Part shown: positions 27,178-36,836 of the stretch, one piece after another | Position numbering within the stretch: position 1 is the first letter of the stretch | Layout of the letters: each line of letters begins with the position of its first letter | Source: Clostridia bacterium | Lineage (GTDB): Bacteria > Bacillota > Clostridia > Christensenellales > CAG-314 | Reading direction: 5' to 3' | Assembly: GCA_900769665.1 (NCBI GenBank) | Contig: CAAGHL010000061.1 | Span: 50,520 to 114,519, forward strand | Length of the DNA stretch: 64,000 nt | Made by a program: the position numbers and the translations under genes | Notes under the pieces: generated by a model | Seen by the model: the letters and a program-made list of their open reading frames with translations, nothing else | Databases searched by the model: none | What the model was told of the DNA's origin: nothing

Positions 27178-27705
27178 ATGAACGAAACAATGAAAGTGCT
27201 GACAACACGGCGCAGTATACGAAAGTTTAAGGTGGACGAAGTGCCGCAAGAATTGCTCGACCAAATCGTCGAAGCAGGCATGTACGCACCGACGGGAAAG
27301 GGCGCGCAAAGTCCGATAATCATTGCCGTTACAAACAAGCAATTGCGCGCCGAAATCGCCACCGAAAACGCAAAAATCGGCGGTTGGCAGGAGGGCTTCG
27401 ACCCGTTTTACGGTGCGCCTGTGATTTTTCTCGTTGCTGCGGACGCTAACGTCGGCACTGCGGTTTACGACGGAAGTTGCGTAATAGACAATATGCTTAA
27501 CGCCGCTTGGTCTTTGGGGCTCGGTTCCATTTGGATACATCGCGCCAAGGAAGAGATCGAAAGCGACTTTGGCAAAAGACTACTTGCCAAGCTCGGTATC
27601 GATGGCAACTACATCGGCGTAGGACACGTTGCGGTTGGCTACATCGACGGAACTTCGCCCGAACCCAAACCTCGCAAAAACAATTGGGTTTATTGGGTGA
27701 AATAG
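27178..27705 (+). CDS. Nitroreductase family FMN-dependent oxidoreductase
   Basis: A 175-residue flavoprotein. MKVLTTRRSIRKFKVDEV is the family N-terminus with FMN-binding arginines, and MYAPTGKGAQSP (about 35-46) the phosphate-binding loop. SLGLGSIWI and GVGHVAVGYIDG fit the C-terminal region. AAGGAGG precedes the ATG. It reduces nitro compounds or quinones in vitro in other bacteria; the natural substrate here is unknown. A strong bidirectional terminator follows. Confidence 0.92.
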   Translation: MNETMKVLTTRRSIRKFKVDEVPQELLDQIVEAGMYAPTGKGAQSPIIIAVTNKQLRAEIATENAKIGGWQEGFDPFYGAPVIFLVAADANVGTAVYDGSCVIDNMLNAAWSLGLGSIWIHRAKEEIESDFGKRLLAKLGIDGNYIGVGHVAVGYIDGTSPEPKPRKNNWVYWVK

Positions 27706-27820
27706 CGGTCTGCGGTCTTGCGATTACAAAACCTGTCGGATAAGTAGCTATATTTGTTCGTTTTTCTGTTTGTAAAAATCCTGTCTAAACTCGATAATAA
27801 CGCCTAAGACAATTAAAATT

Positions 27821-27857
27821 AAAAGTGCGTTTCGTATAGAAGCGCACTTTTGTTGTT
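27821..27857 (+). terminator. Bidirectional terminator after the nitroreductase gene
   Basis: AAAAGTGCGTTTC and GAAGCGCACTTTT flank a short loop; the stem is flanked by A-run and T-run, so it may serve both strands. Confidence 0.8.
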
Positions 27858-27985
27858 TTATGGGATTTTGTGGTGTTTGCATGTTTGGTTATTTGTAGCA
27901 ATGGTGGGTAAATGTTTTGTTGTTTTGTTTTACGCGTCCCAATACAGTGCGACACGGCAACAACGCAAACTAGCGCTTTGCCCAA

Positions 27986-28240
27986 TCAGCCTTGCAAGCC
28001 GTTGGATTGTCTAATCATGTCCTCGACAACAATGTCGTAAATTTCGCCTACGGAATTGCAGTATTCCAACACTTTCCACGGCTCGTTTGTGTGGAAGTGA
28101 ATTTTTATAATGTCTTCGTCGCCGACAACAAGCAAGCTTTTGCCTTCGATGTTTTGCGTGATGTAGTCGGAAATTTCGCTGTCGTTCAAGTCCTTGTCGC
28201 GCTTGTCGATAAGCAGTTGTGTGTCGTAGCGTATAGGCAA
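27986..28240 (-). pseudogene. Fragment of a DAK/DegV-like (FakA-type) protein
   Basis: 84 residues resembling the small domain between the kinase and C-terminal regions of FakA/YloV-like fatty-acid kinases and DAK2 proteins: SLLVVGDEDIIKIHFHTNEP and KVLEYCNSVGEIYDI are the conserved strands. It begins with TTG and has no Shine-Dalgarno; the frame is open only 45 bases further upstream, with no similarity. A full protein would be over 500 residues, so this looks like a gene remnant. A stand-alone small domain protein cannot be excluded. Confidence 0.5.
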
Positions 28241-28331
28241 CAGTGCTTTTGGGCGGTGACAGTGCGTTTTATGTTGACGTACTATTCAAACTTATTTTGT
28301 GAAAAATCAGTATACCATTTTACAAAGAAAT

Positions 28332-28384
28332 AAGCAACCGAATATTGTTTCTCGTCCGTTTTGACGAGTAATATCGGTTGCTTT
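28332..28384 (-). terminator. Long hairpin downstream of the PBP gene
   Basis: AAGCAACCGAATATT and TCTCGTC on the left pair with GACGAG and AATATCGGTTGCTT on the right with small bulges. TTATTTCTTT follows on the minus strand. Confidence 0.6.
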
Positions 28385-28540
28385 GGACGTAAATATAGAC
28401 GTTTTCTTGGTCGGAAGTGGCAGTGTTTGCGGTTTCAAAACTGCGTTATAACTCTTGTATCGGTCAAGCGGTGTAATGCAATTTGAAATATTTGTCGAGT
28501 TTATTTGCGTATTTGTGCGCCGTTTAGACGAAAAATCGTT

Positions 28541-28592
28541 AAACCACTACAAAAATCGGCGTTTTGTATAATACTATTACAGACATAATATG
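28541..28592 (+). repeat. Dispersed 52-bp palindromic repeat, copy 5 of 11
   Basis: ACTACAAAAATCGGCGTTTT (28546-28565), then GTATA and the core ATACTATTACAGACATAATA (28571-28590). Outside it, AAAAATCGGCG (28551-28561) has an exact inverted match, CGCCGATTTTT (28600-28610), which makes a large hairpin just after the PBP stop on the minus strand. Confidence 0.9.
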
Positions 28593-28622
28593 CTAGAATC
28601 GCCGATTTTTACGATTTTTTTG

Positions 28623-30566
28623 TTAGCCAACGTCGAACAAGGAATTGTATGTTCCGATTGTCGGCGGTAGGCTGTCCGTCGTAAACAAGTACTTTGTTCC
28701 GTTGTTTGATGGCAAGTAAGCTTGTTTGGTCGTCAGTAGGTTGTCGTCCAAAGTCACTTCGGTTATTCCGTCGGGACAGCAGAAGCGTGGCGGTTTGTTG
28801 TCGGCGTATACTGAGGATAGTAATCCGTCAAGCAAAACGCAGGGTTGGTCGGAGCCTTTCGTGTCGTTGGTCAACTCGCCCGAATACCACGCAAGGAAGC
28901 AGTGCCTTGACGTGTACGCAACAGTCAGCGCGTCGCTGTTGCCTTGCTTGTTGCCGACTGTTCCCGTCTTTGCCGAAACTTGAAACGGCAACTTTGCCAA
29001 CTTCTTTGCAGTGCCGCATTGTGCGTTTTGCCGCAGTAGGTCGGTCATCAAATATACCGACGTTTTTTCAAACACCTGCGTTTGTTCGTTGTCGTTTGCG
29101 GCATAAATCAAACCGTGTTCGTTGTATATGCGTTTGACAAATCGCACGTTTGCGGCGATTCCGTTGTCGGCAAGGGCGGTGTAGCAATGCAGTAGGTCGG
29201 TTTCGCTCATGCCGCCCGAGATGTTGCCCACGGCAAGCGACAAGTTTTGTTTGCCGTAAAACCCAAGCTTTTGCAAATACTTTTCCGCCTTGTCGATGGT
29301 CAGCGCATTTAGCGTTTTTACGGCGGGCACGTTGCTACTTGTCAGCAATGCTTTGCGTATCGTTGTCCACCCTTTGTAACCGGACACGTTTGTCGGCACG
29401 TATCCGTTGAAGTTTGTCTTTTCGTCTAATATGGGCGATGCTTGTGTAATCAGTTTGTCGCAAAATGCAGGGGTATACACGGCAATGGGTTTCAGCGTGC
29501 TACCCGGTTGGCGTTTGGCAAAATTGCGCTCCCCACGCACGCAACATGAGGTCACGCCGCCGTCCACGCCGCAGGTCAGCACCGACAAATCGGCAAAGTT
29601 TCCGTTTTTGTCCGTCGTTTTGTCACGCTTTACCGCATCGGCGGTGACACGTTGCATTGCGCTGTCGCAGTAGGTTTCGATTACAAGTCCGCTGTTGGTC
29701 AGCTGCCGCTCCGTCATGTTGAGTAGTTTGCACGCTTCGACAACGGTGGCGTAGGTGTAACCGCGCGTTTGCGGACAGTATGTTGCGCACACGATTTCTT
29801 CGCTCATGGCGTTGTCGTAAGTTTCGTTGTCGATTACCCCTTGTTGCAACATTAGTTTCAGTACGACGTTTCGCCGTTGTAGGCATTTTTCGACGTTTTT
29901 GTCGGGCGCGTACACGTTTGGCGCTTTTATCATTGCGGCAAGTACCGCCGATTGCGCCACGGAAAGTTCGCTTGCCGATACCCCGAAGTACACGTTTGCG
30001 GCGTTTTCTATGCCGTAGGAACTGCGCCCGAAGTAAATTGTGTTGAGGTACATTTCCAGTATTTCACGCTTGGAGTAGTTTTGCTCCAATTGGTGTGCAA
30101 GCAGCATTTCGTTAAGTTTGCGTTTGTATGTTTTACTGCCGTCCAAGTGCGTGTTTTTGATTAGTTGTTGCGTAATGGTGGAGGCACCTTCTTTTTTGCC
30201 GTGACTTTTCAGGTTGGACAACGCCGCCGCTCCTACACGCAATAAGTCCACGCCGTCATGCTTGAAAAATCGCTTGTCTTCCACCGCAACAAACGCCATG
30301 TACACGTAGTCGGGCAACGCCGTCAACGAAATCTGTTTACGCCCGTTCAAAAACGTCGGCTCGCACAACGGTTCGCCGTCACTGTCCAGCACGGTCAGTC
30401 CGCCGCAGTATTCGTTTAGCTTGTTTTTGTCAAAGCGCACGTATTCGTCGCTGTTTTGCCAAGCGAAAAACGCATATGCGCCGCCGCCGACACCTACAAC
30501 CAACGCCACGCACAGCGTCACGCAAACTATTTGTATTATTTTCTTTTTCGCACTTTTGTTTTTCAT
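28623..30566 (-). CDS. Class A penicillin-binding protein (bifunctional glycosyltransferase/transpeptidase)
   Basis: A 647-residue membrane enzyme that polymerises and cross-links peptidoglycan. One N-terminal helix (about 11-34) follows a lysine-rich start. The GT51 glycosyltransferase domain includes AVEDKRFFKHDGVD (catalytic Glu), GASTITQQLIKN and KREILEMYLNTIYFGR. The transpeptidase domain has PGSTLKP (SxxK, Ser about 355), TSSNVP (SxN) and SAKTGT (KTG, about 530). All catalytic motifs are present. It is monocistronic on the minus strand. It is a little shorter than PBP1 of Bacillus and lacks a long C-terminal tail. Confidence 0.95.
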   Translation of the reverse strand: MKNKSAKKKIIQIVCVTLCVALVVGVGGGAYAFFAWQNSDEYVRFDKNKLNEYCGGLTVLDSDGEPLCEPTFLNGRKQISLTALPDYVYMAFVAVEDKRFFKHDGVDLLRVGAAALSNLKSHGKKEGASTITQQLIKNTHLDGSKTYKRKLNEMLLAHQLEQNYSKREILEMYLNTIYFGRSSYGIENAANVYFGVSASELSVAQSAVLAAMIKAPNVYAPDKNVEKCLQRRNVVLKLMLQQGVIDNETYDNAMSEEIVCATYCPQTRGYTYATVVEACKLLNMTERQLTNSGLVIETYCDSAMQRVTADAVKRDKTTDKNGNFADLSVLTCGVDGGVTSCCVRGERNFAKRQPGSTLKPIAVYTPAFCDKLITQASPILDEKTNFNGYVPTNVSGYKGWTTIRKALLTSSNVPAVKTLNALTIDKAEKYLQKLGFYGKQNLSLAVGNISGGMSETDLLHCYTALADNGIAANVRFVKRIYNEHGLIYAANDNEQTQVFEKTSVYLMTDLLRQNAQCGTAKKLAKLPFQVSAKTGTVGNKQGNSDALTVAYTSRHCFLAWYSGELTNDTKGSDQPCVLLDGLLSSVYADNKPPRFCCPDGITEVTLDDNLLTTKQAYLPSNNGTKYLFTTDSLPPTIGTYNSLFDVG

Positions 30567-30757
30567 ATATCCGTAGTGTTTGTAGTTTTGACGTAATTAT
30601 TTTATTTGTGCCGCAAATTCCTTGAAATTTATTCTATTTTATACTAAAATATAATGTGCTAGAAGATATGCTCGTTTACACGTCGGTTCCCGCTTTGATT
30701 TTGCCGGTGCGCAACGTGCCAAACTTGCAAAGTTGTTTACGTTCGGAGGAAATTGCA

Positions 30758-32074
30758 TTGAATTACTTTATACACACATACGGCTGTCAAATGAACATAC
30801 ACGACTCGGAGAAAATCGCTGGCATGTTGGAAAGCTTGGGTTATGAGCCGTGCGCCGAGGTGGAACAAGCCGATGTGGTGGTGTTTAACACTTGTTGTAT
30901 TCGGGAAACCGCCGAACAAAAGATTTACGGACACTTGGGACAAATCAAAAAAATCAAGCAACGCAATCGCAACATGATTGTGGCGGTGGTCGGTTGCATG
31001 TCCCAACAAGACGGCGTTGCCGAGCAAATACGGGAAAGCTACCCTTACGTAGACATCGTGCTTGGCACAAGCAACTTGCATATGTTAAAGCAAGCCGTCG
31101 AGGAGCGTAGACAATCCAAGAAGCACAAAACCTTCAACACGGAGTTTGTCAACTATGCCGAGGAAGATTACGAAACCACTCGTACCAGCTTCCCTAATGC
31201 GTGGGTCAACATCAACTACGGTTGCAACAACTTTTGTACCTACTGCATTGTGCCGTACGTGCGTGGGCGCGAGCACAGCCGCAAGCCCGAGGACGTACTG
31301 AAAGAGGTGCGTGCGCTTGTTGCCGATGGGTACAAGGAAATCACCTTGCTCGGACAAAACGTCAACAGCTACGGCAAGGATTTGGAGCCGAAGGTGTCCT
31401 TTGCGCAATTGTTGACCGCAGTTGCGGCAATCGAGGGCGACTTCCGTATACGCTTTATGACAAGCCATCCAAAGGATTTGTCCGACGAAGTAATCGACGC
31501 AGTTGCCGCCAATGCCAAGGTATGCAACAATATTCACCTGCCCGTGCAAAGCGGCAGTACGGAGATTTTGCGCCGCATGAACCGTCATTACACGCGCGAA
31601 CAGTACCTTGATTTGGTGCAACGTATTCGTGCAAAAATCCCCGACGTGGGCATTACGACGGACATCATGGTGGGCTTCCCCGGGGAAACGGAGCAAGACT
31701 TTGAGGACACTCTCGACCTTGTGCGCAAGGCTAAGTACAGCTCGGCATTTTGCTTTGTGTACTCTCGCCGCAAGGGTACGCCTGCCTACTCGATGGACAA
31801 CCAAATACCTTATGCGGAGAAGAAATCCCGTATCACACGCCTACTTGCTTGCCAAAACGAAGTAACCAAGGAAATCAGCCAAACAATGGTGGGCAAAACC
31901 TACGTCGTGTTGGTCGAGGGCGCAAACGACCACTACAAGGACACTATGTGCGGACGTACCGAAAGCGGACGGCTTGTCAACTTCAAGTGCGCAAGCGACC
32001 TAATTGGCAAGTTTGTCAACGTGCGTATCGACAGAGCGGCTTCGGCTACGCTGTGGGGTACGGTGGTAGACTAG
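30758..32074 (+). CDS. miaB: tRNA-2-methylthio-N6-dimethylallyladenosine synthase MiaB
   Basis: A 438-residue radical SAM methylthiotransferase acting on i6A37 of tRNA after MiaA. The N-terminal UPF0004 domain has cysteines in HTYGCQMN and NTCCIRETAEQK that bind one cluster. The radical SAM motif is NYGCNNFCTYCIVPYVRGRE (about residues 151-170). A TRAM domain ends the protein (about 375-438). The start is TTG at 30758, chosen because GGAGGA lies 7 bp upstream and the family N-terminus begins directly after; an open extension to 30656 has no site. Confidence 0.96.
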   Translation: MNYFIHTYGCQMNIHDSEKIAGMLESLGYEPCAEVEQADVVVFNTCCIRETAEQKIYGHLGQIKKIKQRNRNMIVAVVGCMSQQDGVAEQIRESYPYVDIVLGTSNLHMLKQAVEERRQSKKHKTFNTEFVNYAEEDYETTRTSFPNAWVNINYGCNNFCTYCIVPYVRGREHSRKPEDVLKEVRALVADGYKEITLLGQNVNSYGKDLEPKVSFAQLLTAVAAIEGDFRIRFMTSHPKDLSDEVIDAVAANAKVCNNIHLPVQSGSTEILRRMNRHYTREQYLDLVQRIRAKIPDVGITTDIMVGFPGETEQDFEDTLDLVRKAKYSSAFCFVYSRRKGTPAYSMDNQIPYAEKKSRITRLLACQNEVTKEISQTMVGKTYVVLVEGANDHYKDTMCGRTESGRLVNFKCASDLIGKFVNVRIDRAASATLWGTVVD

Positions 32075-32128
32075 TACCAAACTACTCATTGCCGCAATTA
32101 TTGCGGATACATACAAAGGAGAACTCAA

Positions 32129-34732
32129 TTGGCTAAACAAGCGGAATACTCGCCCATGATGCAAAACTATTTGCAAACCAAGCAACAGTACAACGATTGC
32201 ATACTGTTGTATCGTTTGGGCGATTTTTACGAAATGTTTTTTGAAGACGCCGAGGAAGCAAGCCGAATACTCGACCTTACGCTTACGGGTAAAAACTGCG
32301 GTATGGCGGAGCGTGCGCCAATGTGCGGAGTGCCGTTTCATGCCGTGGACGTGTATGTCGCGCGTTTGTTGCAAGCAGGCAAAAAGGTTGCCATTTGCGA
32401 ACAGCTTACCGAACCGGGCGGCAAGGAGCTTGTCAAGCGTGACGTGGTGCGTGTGATTACTCCCGGTACCGTCATGGACAGCGAAATATTGGAAGACAGC
32501 AAAAGCAACTACCTGTGCGCGTTGTATTTCAACGACAAAATGGGCGTTGCGTTTTGCGACATCAGCACGGGCGAATTTGTGACTACCGAGCTGTTGCCAA
32601 CTGCCGTAGGGAAAGATTTGCAAGAGTTGCTTGTCAGCTACAAACCTGCCGAGATACTTGCCAACGCCGACGCTATGGCGTTTGGCGACACCTTGGACTG
32701 CGTCAAGGCTGGCTACACGCCCAAGTTTTCCTCTTACGATGAGGACCACTTCAACCCAAAACGCGCCAACGAAAAATTGTGCCGTCAGTACCGCGTGGCA
32801 ACGTTGGACGGCTTCGGACTTGGCGGCAAAACTCGTGCCGTGACCGCATGCGCCGCATTGCTCGACTATATGTTGGACACGCAAAAGCGTGAGTTGCCGC
32901 ACTTGCGCAAGATTTCCTACATCGACAAAACTCGCTTTATGAGTATCGACGTAAAGACTCGTCGTAATTTGGAACTGACCGTATCTTACCGCGAAAACAA
33001 AAAGAAAGGCAGCCTGTTGTGGCTACTCGACAAAACGCAAACGGGTATGGGCGCGCGCATGCTTGCCAATTGGATTGACAGACCGCTACAAAAGGCGGCG
33101 GCAATAAACGCTCGTTTGGACGGCGTGGAGGAACTAAACGCCAACTTTATGGCGGCTTCCCAAATAAGCGACGCATTGAAGGGCGTATACGACATCGAAC
33201 GTCTTGCAGGTAAAATTTCCTACAACAACCTTACGCCCAAGGACTGCGTAACGCTAAAACTGTCTTTGCAAAGTTTGCCTGCGCTAAAACGTAGCTTGGG
33301 CATAATGAAGTGCAAGATACTTACCGATATATTCAACTCTATCGACCCGTTGCCTGAGGTTTGCGGCTTGTTGGACCGTGCCATAGAGGACACTGTTCCT
33401 GCCGTAATAAAGGACAACGACTACATCAAAAAAGGCTACAATGCCGAACTTGACGAGCTGTACGACCTGTCGGAAAACGGCGCAAGCAAGATTTCCCGAT
33501 TGGAGCAATACGAGCGTGAGCGTACAGGCATAAAAACCATGAAGTTGGGCTACAACAAGGTGTTCGGGTATTACTTTGAGATTTCCAACTCCTTTGTGCA
33601 TCTCGCTCCGCCAAACTTTATCCGCAAACAAACGGTGACCACGGGCGAACGATTTGTCAGCCCCGAACTGAAAGAGTTGGAAGAAAAGATGGTTACCGCC
33701 GCCGAGCGCAAAGTTAAACTGCAAAAAAAGTTGTTTGACGAATTGCGCAACAATTTGTTGCAGTACATCCCCGATTTGCAACAAACGTCGCAAGCCATTG
33801 CCGCATTGGACTGCTTACTTAGCTTGTGCAAGGTTGCGCAAACCAACGGCTACTGCAAACCCAAGATAAACACGCAAAACAGCACGCTTAACATTGTGGA
33901 AGGACGTCACCCGATTGTCGAGGCGTACATCAAGCGCGACAACTTTATCACCAACGACACGAAGCTTGACACCGACGAAAACCGCACGATGATTATTACA
34001 GGGCCGAACATGGCAGGTAAAAGCACCTTTATGCGCCAAGTTGCGTTGATTACCCTAATGGCGCACATCGGCAGTTATGTGCCTGCGAAGTCGGCGGAGA
34101 TACCAATCGTGGACAAGATTTTTACTCGTGTGGGCGCAAGCGACGACTTGGCGTTTAACCAAAGTACGTTTATGGTGGAAATGGTGGAAGTTGCCAACAT
34201 CCTAAACAACGCCACAAGCAACAGCCTTATCATTTTGGACGAGGTCGGGCGCGGCACGAGCACCTTTGACGGGTTGAGTATTGCGTGGGCGGTAATGGAG
34301 TACGTGTCCTCCAAAATACGTGCAAAGACCTTGTTTGCCACCCATTACCACGAGCTTACCGAGCTTGAAGGGCGTGTGGACGGCGTGAAAAACTACCGCG
34401 TTACCGTCAAGGAATACAACGACAGCGTTATTTTCCTGCACAAAATCGTGCGCGGTGGTACAAACAAGAGCTTCGGCATCGAAGTGGCGGCGCTTGCAGG
34501 TGTGCCTGCCGACGTGTGCAACCGCGCCAAGGAAATTGTCAAACTGCTGGAAAACAGCAACATCAACTACAATATGGACGACATCGAAAAGGCAGGAACG
34601 CTGAAAAACAACAGCAAGACGGAAGCCGAAGTCGCGTCAATTTTGAGGGATATAGACATCAATCGCGTGTCGCCGATAGAGGCGTTTGACATACTCAACT
34701 CGCTTGTTATGAAGGTTAAAAACAATGAGTAA
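32129..34732 (+). CDS. mutS: DNA mismatch repair protein MutS
   Basis: An 867-residue mismatch-recognition ATPase. The N-terminal mismatch-binding motif is GDFYEMFFEDA (about residues 31-41, with the Phe-x-Glu). The ATPase domain has Walker A TGPNMAGKSTFMRQ (about 624-637), Walker B LIILDEVGRGTSTFDG, and the ATHYHEL switch. Start is TTG at 32129 after AAAGGAG. It overlaps mutL by 8 bp, so the two are coupled. Length is normal. Confidence 0.98.
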   Translation: MAKQAEYSPMMQNYLQTKQQYNDCILLYRLGDFYEMFFEDAEEASRILDLTLTGKNCGMAERAPMCGVPFHAVDVYVARLLQAGKKVAICEQLTEPGGKELVKRDVVRVITPGTVMDSEILEDSKSNYLCALYFNDKMGVAFCDISTGEFVTTELLPTAVGKDLQELLVSYKPAEILANADAMAFGDTLDCVKAGYTPKFSSYDEDHFNPKRANEKLCRQYRVATLDGFGLGGKTRAVTACAALLDYMLDTQKRELPHLRKISYIDKTRFMSIDVKTRRNLELTVSYRENKKKGSLLWLLDKTQTGMGARMLANWIDRPLQKAAAINARLDGVEELNANFMAASQISDALKGVYDIERLAGKISYNNLTPKDCVTLKLSLQSLPALKRSLGIMKCKILTDIFNSIDPLPEVCGLLDRAIEDTVPAVIKDNDYIKKGYNAELDELYDLSENGASKISRLEQYERERTGIKTMKLGYNKVFGYYFEISNSFVHLAPPNFIRKQTVTTGERFVSPELKELEEKMVTAAERKVKLQKKLFDELRNNLLQYIPDLQQTSQAIAALDCLLSLCKVAQTNGYCKPKINTQNSTLNIVEGRHPIVEAYIKRDNFITNDTKLDTDENRTMIITGPNMAGKSTFMRQVALITLMAHIGSYVPAKSAEIPIVDKIFTRVGASDDLAFNQSTFMVEMVEVANILNNATSNSLIILDEVGRGTSTFDGLSIAWAVMEYVSSKIRAKTLFATHYHELTELEGRVDGVKNYRVTVKEYNDSVIFLHKIVRGGTNKSFGIEVAALAGVPADVCNRAKEIVKLLENSNINYNMDDIEKAGTLKNNSKTEAEVASILRDIDINRVSPIEAFDILNSLVMKVKNNE

Positions 34733-36836
34733 AATCAATATTCTAACCCCCGATATTTATAACAAAATCTCCGCAGGCGAGGTGGTAGAAAACCCCGTCG
34801 GTGCAGTAAAGGAACTTGTAGAAAACAGCGTCGACGCAGGCGCGAACCGCATTGTCGTCGAGACGGAAGAGGGCGGTTTCGGGCTTATATCCGTGTCGGA
34901 CAACGGTTGCGGTATTGCCGAGGACGAAATCGAAACGGCGTTTTTGAAGCACGCCACGAGCAAAATCTCCAAAATCGACGACTTGTACGACGTGGAAACG
35001 CTTGGTTTCCGCGGTGAAGCGTTGGCAAGCATTTCGGCGGTGTCACACGTGAGGTTGACCACCAAGACTGCCGACGCCCCTTGCGCCGTGTGCGTGGACA
35101 TAGAAAACGGCAAAATTGTCGCTAAGGAATACGTCGCCGCCGCAACTGGAACGAAAATCGAAGTGCGAGATTTGTTTTACAACACGCCTGCACGCAAAAA
35201 GTTTTTCAAAACTCCGCAACGCGAGGGTGTGGAAATTACCAAGTTTGTGGCGCGTTTTATACTGACCAATCCGCATGTGGAAATAAAGTACGTTTGCGAC
35301 GGAAATGTTGTGTATGACAACGCAGGTCGCGGCGAGGAATGTGCGCTGTTTAGCGTGTACGGTCCCGAGTGTCTAGACAACTGCATACGTGTGGAAGCCA
35401 AGCAAGGCATATACGAGTTGAAAGGGTACATCGGTACGCCCGACTATGCCAAAGCCAATCGTACGTATCAAGTTTTTGCCGTAAACGGGCGTTGCGTATC
35501 GGACAATAGAATGTCTATGTGTCTGGGGCAAGCGTACAAGCCCTATTTGATGACCCGTAAATATCCGTTTTTTGTGCTTGATGTGACGTTGCCTGCCGAC
35601 GAAGTGGACGTAAACGTGCACCCGAAGAAAGCCGAAGTGCGGTTTGCGTCCGAGGCAATATATGGATTTTGTTACAATGCCGTGGAGCGTGCTTTGCAAA
35701 AATACGTGCGTGACAAAACCGCCGAACTTGTGGCAAGTACCAATCGAGCCGAGCAAAGCAACGGCAATGTGGAATACAGTTGGGCGGCGACAAATGCCGA
35801 CGGAAGCGTCGGCGTACAAAACAATACGCAACAAAACGATGCGGGCGTTGCCGACAGCGCATATGAGGCAAGTGTTGCAACTGTGTCGCCTAAGCCTACA
35901 AACAGATTGGGCGTAACGCCACCGAGCGACTACGTGGACCCGAAGTTGTTTGAGCAACAATCGTTTGTCAATGCGGAATATATGAATCGTGACGAAATTG
36001 CCGACGTAAAGGCAATCGAACACGCGACGGAAGAAGTGGATAGGGCACAATCTTTCGACAAATTTGCCGAGGAATTGGGTCGCGAAGTATCTGTGGAGCA
36101 AGCGCGGAAAAGAATCGGTCTTGGCGGAGATGGAGGCACAAAGCTTACGTTGAGTTCGTCGGTGCCTTCGGCTAGCGCAAGCGGTACGGAAAATGCCGCT
36201 AGCGAGCAACCTTTGCCACCCGTCAGAAGTGTGTACGAGAACCCCGATGACAAATCCGACGAACTGTACAACCGCGCGAGAATACTCGGAGTTGCGTTTA
36301 AGACTTATTTGATCATCGAGCTTGACGAAAAGGTGATTTTCATCGACCAGCACGCCGCGCACGAACGCATACTGTTTGAAAAGTTTAAGGAAGGTGCGTT
36401 TAACAAGGTGCAACAACCGCTGTTGTTTCCGTACGTGTTTAAGGTGACGGACGAAGAAGCGCAGTTTATCGACGACAATATCGACAATATTTACAAGGCA
36501 GGCATTGAAATCGAGCGTTTTGGACAAAATACCTTCCGAATTTCCGCTGTATCTGCGTTGCTTGCCGAAACGCAAATGAACAAATTTGTGGAGTTTATGC
36601 TGTCGGAAATGGAAGACTTCAAGGTTGACGATAACACATTGCGTGTGGAACGCCTTGCGCAAATGGCTTGTAAAGCGGCTGTTAAGGCAGGCATGACCTT
36701 GAACGAATACGAAATCAAGTACATTTTGAAGGGAATTGTCGAGGGGCATTTGTTGCAATGTCCGCACGGACGTCCGATTACCGTAAGCTATACAAAGTCG
36801 CAAATGGACAAGTGGTTTAAGAGGATTGTGACATGA
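34725..36836 (+). CDS. mutL: DNA mismatch repair protein MutL
   Basis: A 703-residue GHKL ATPase with a C-terminal endonuclease domain. N-terminal motifs: ELVENSVDAGA (ATP-binding Asn), DNGCGI, and GFRGEALASI. The linker (about 330-480) is low-complexity and variable. The endonuclease motif DQHAAHERILFEKF is intact, as are ACKAAVKAGMTLNEYE and CPHGRPI, so this is the nicking type used by bacteria without MutH. It overlaps mutS by 8 bp and miaA by 4 bp. Confidence 0.97.
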   Translation: MSKINILTPDIYNKISAGEVVENPVGAVKELVENSVDAGANRIVVETEEGGFGLISVSDNGCGIAEDEIETAFLKHATSKISKIDDLYDVETLGFRGEALASISAVSHVRLTTKTADAPCAVCVDIENGKIVAKEYVAAATGTKIEVRDLFYNTPARKKFFKTPQREGVEITKFVARFILTNPHVEIKYVCDGNVVYDNAGRGEECALFSVYGPECLDNCIRVEAKQGIYELKGYIGTPDYAKANRTYQVFAVNGRCVSDNRMSMCLGQAYKPYLMTRKYPFFVLDVTLPADEVDVNVHPKKAEVRFASEAIYGFCYNAVERALQKYVRDKTAELVASTNRAEQSNGNVEYSWAATNADGSVGVQNNTQQNDAGVADSAYEASVATVSPKPTNRLGVTPPSDYVDPKLFEQQSFVNAEYMNRDEIADVKAIEHATEEVDRAQSFDKFAEELGREVSVEQARKRIGLGGDGGTKLTLSSSVPSASASGTENAASEQPLPPVRSVYENPDDKSDELYNRARILGVAFKTYLIIELDEKVIFIDQHAAHERILFEKFKEGAFNKVQQPLLFPYVFKVTDEEAQFIDDNIDNIYKAGIEIERFGQNTFRISAVSALLAETQMNKFVEFMLSEMEDFKVDDNTLRVERLAQMACKAAVKAGMTLNEYEIKYILKGIVEGHLLQCPHGRPITVSYTKSQMDKWFKRIVT

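Larger units (their letters stand above)
28241..28622 (+). other. Intergenic region between the DAK fragment and the PBP gene
   Basis: It holds a long hairpin (28332-28384) and one repeat copy (28541-28592). No gene is seen. Confidence 0.6.

Noticed and set aside
30630..30656. Possible twelfth repeat copy (TACTAAAATATAATGTGCTAG)
   Set aside because: Shares only a few bases with the core and has no arms; more likely AT-rich promoter DNA of miaB.
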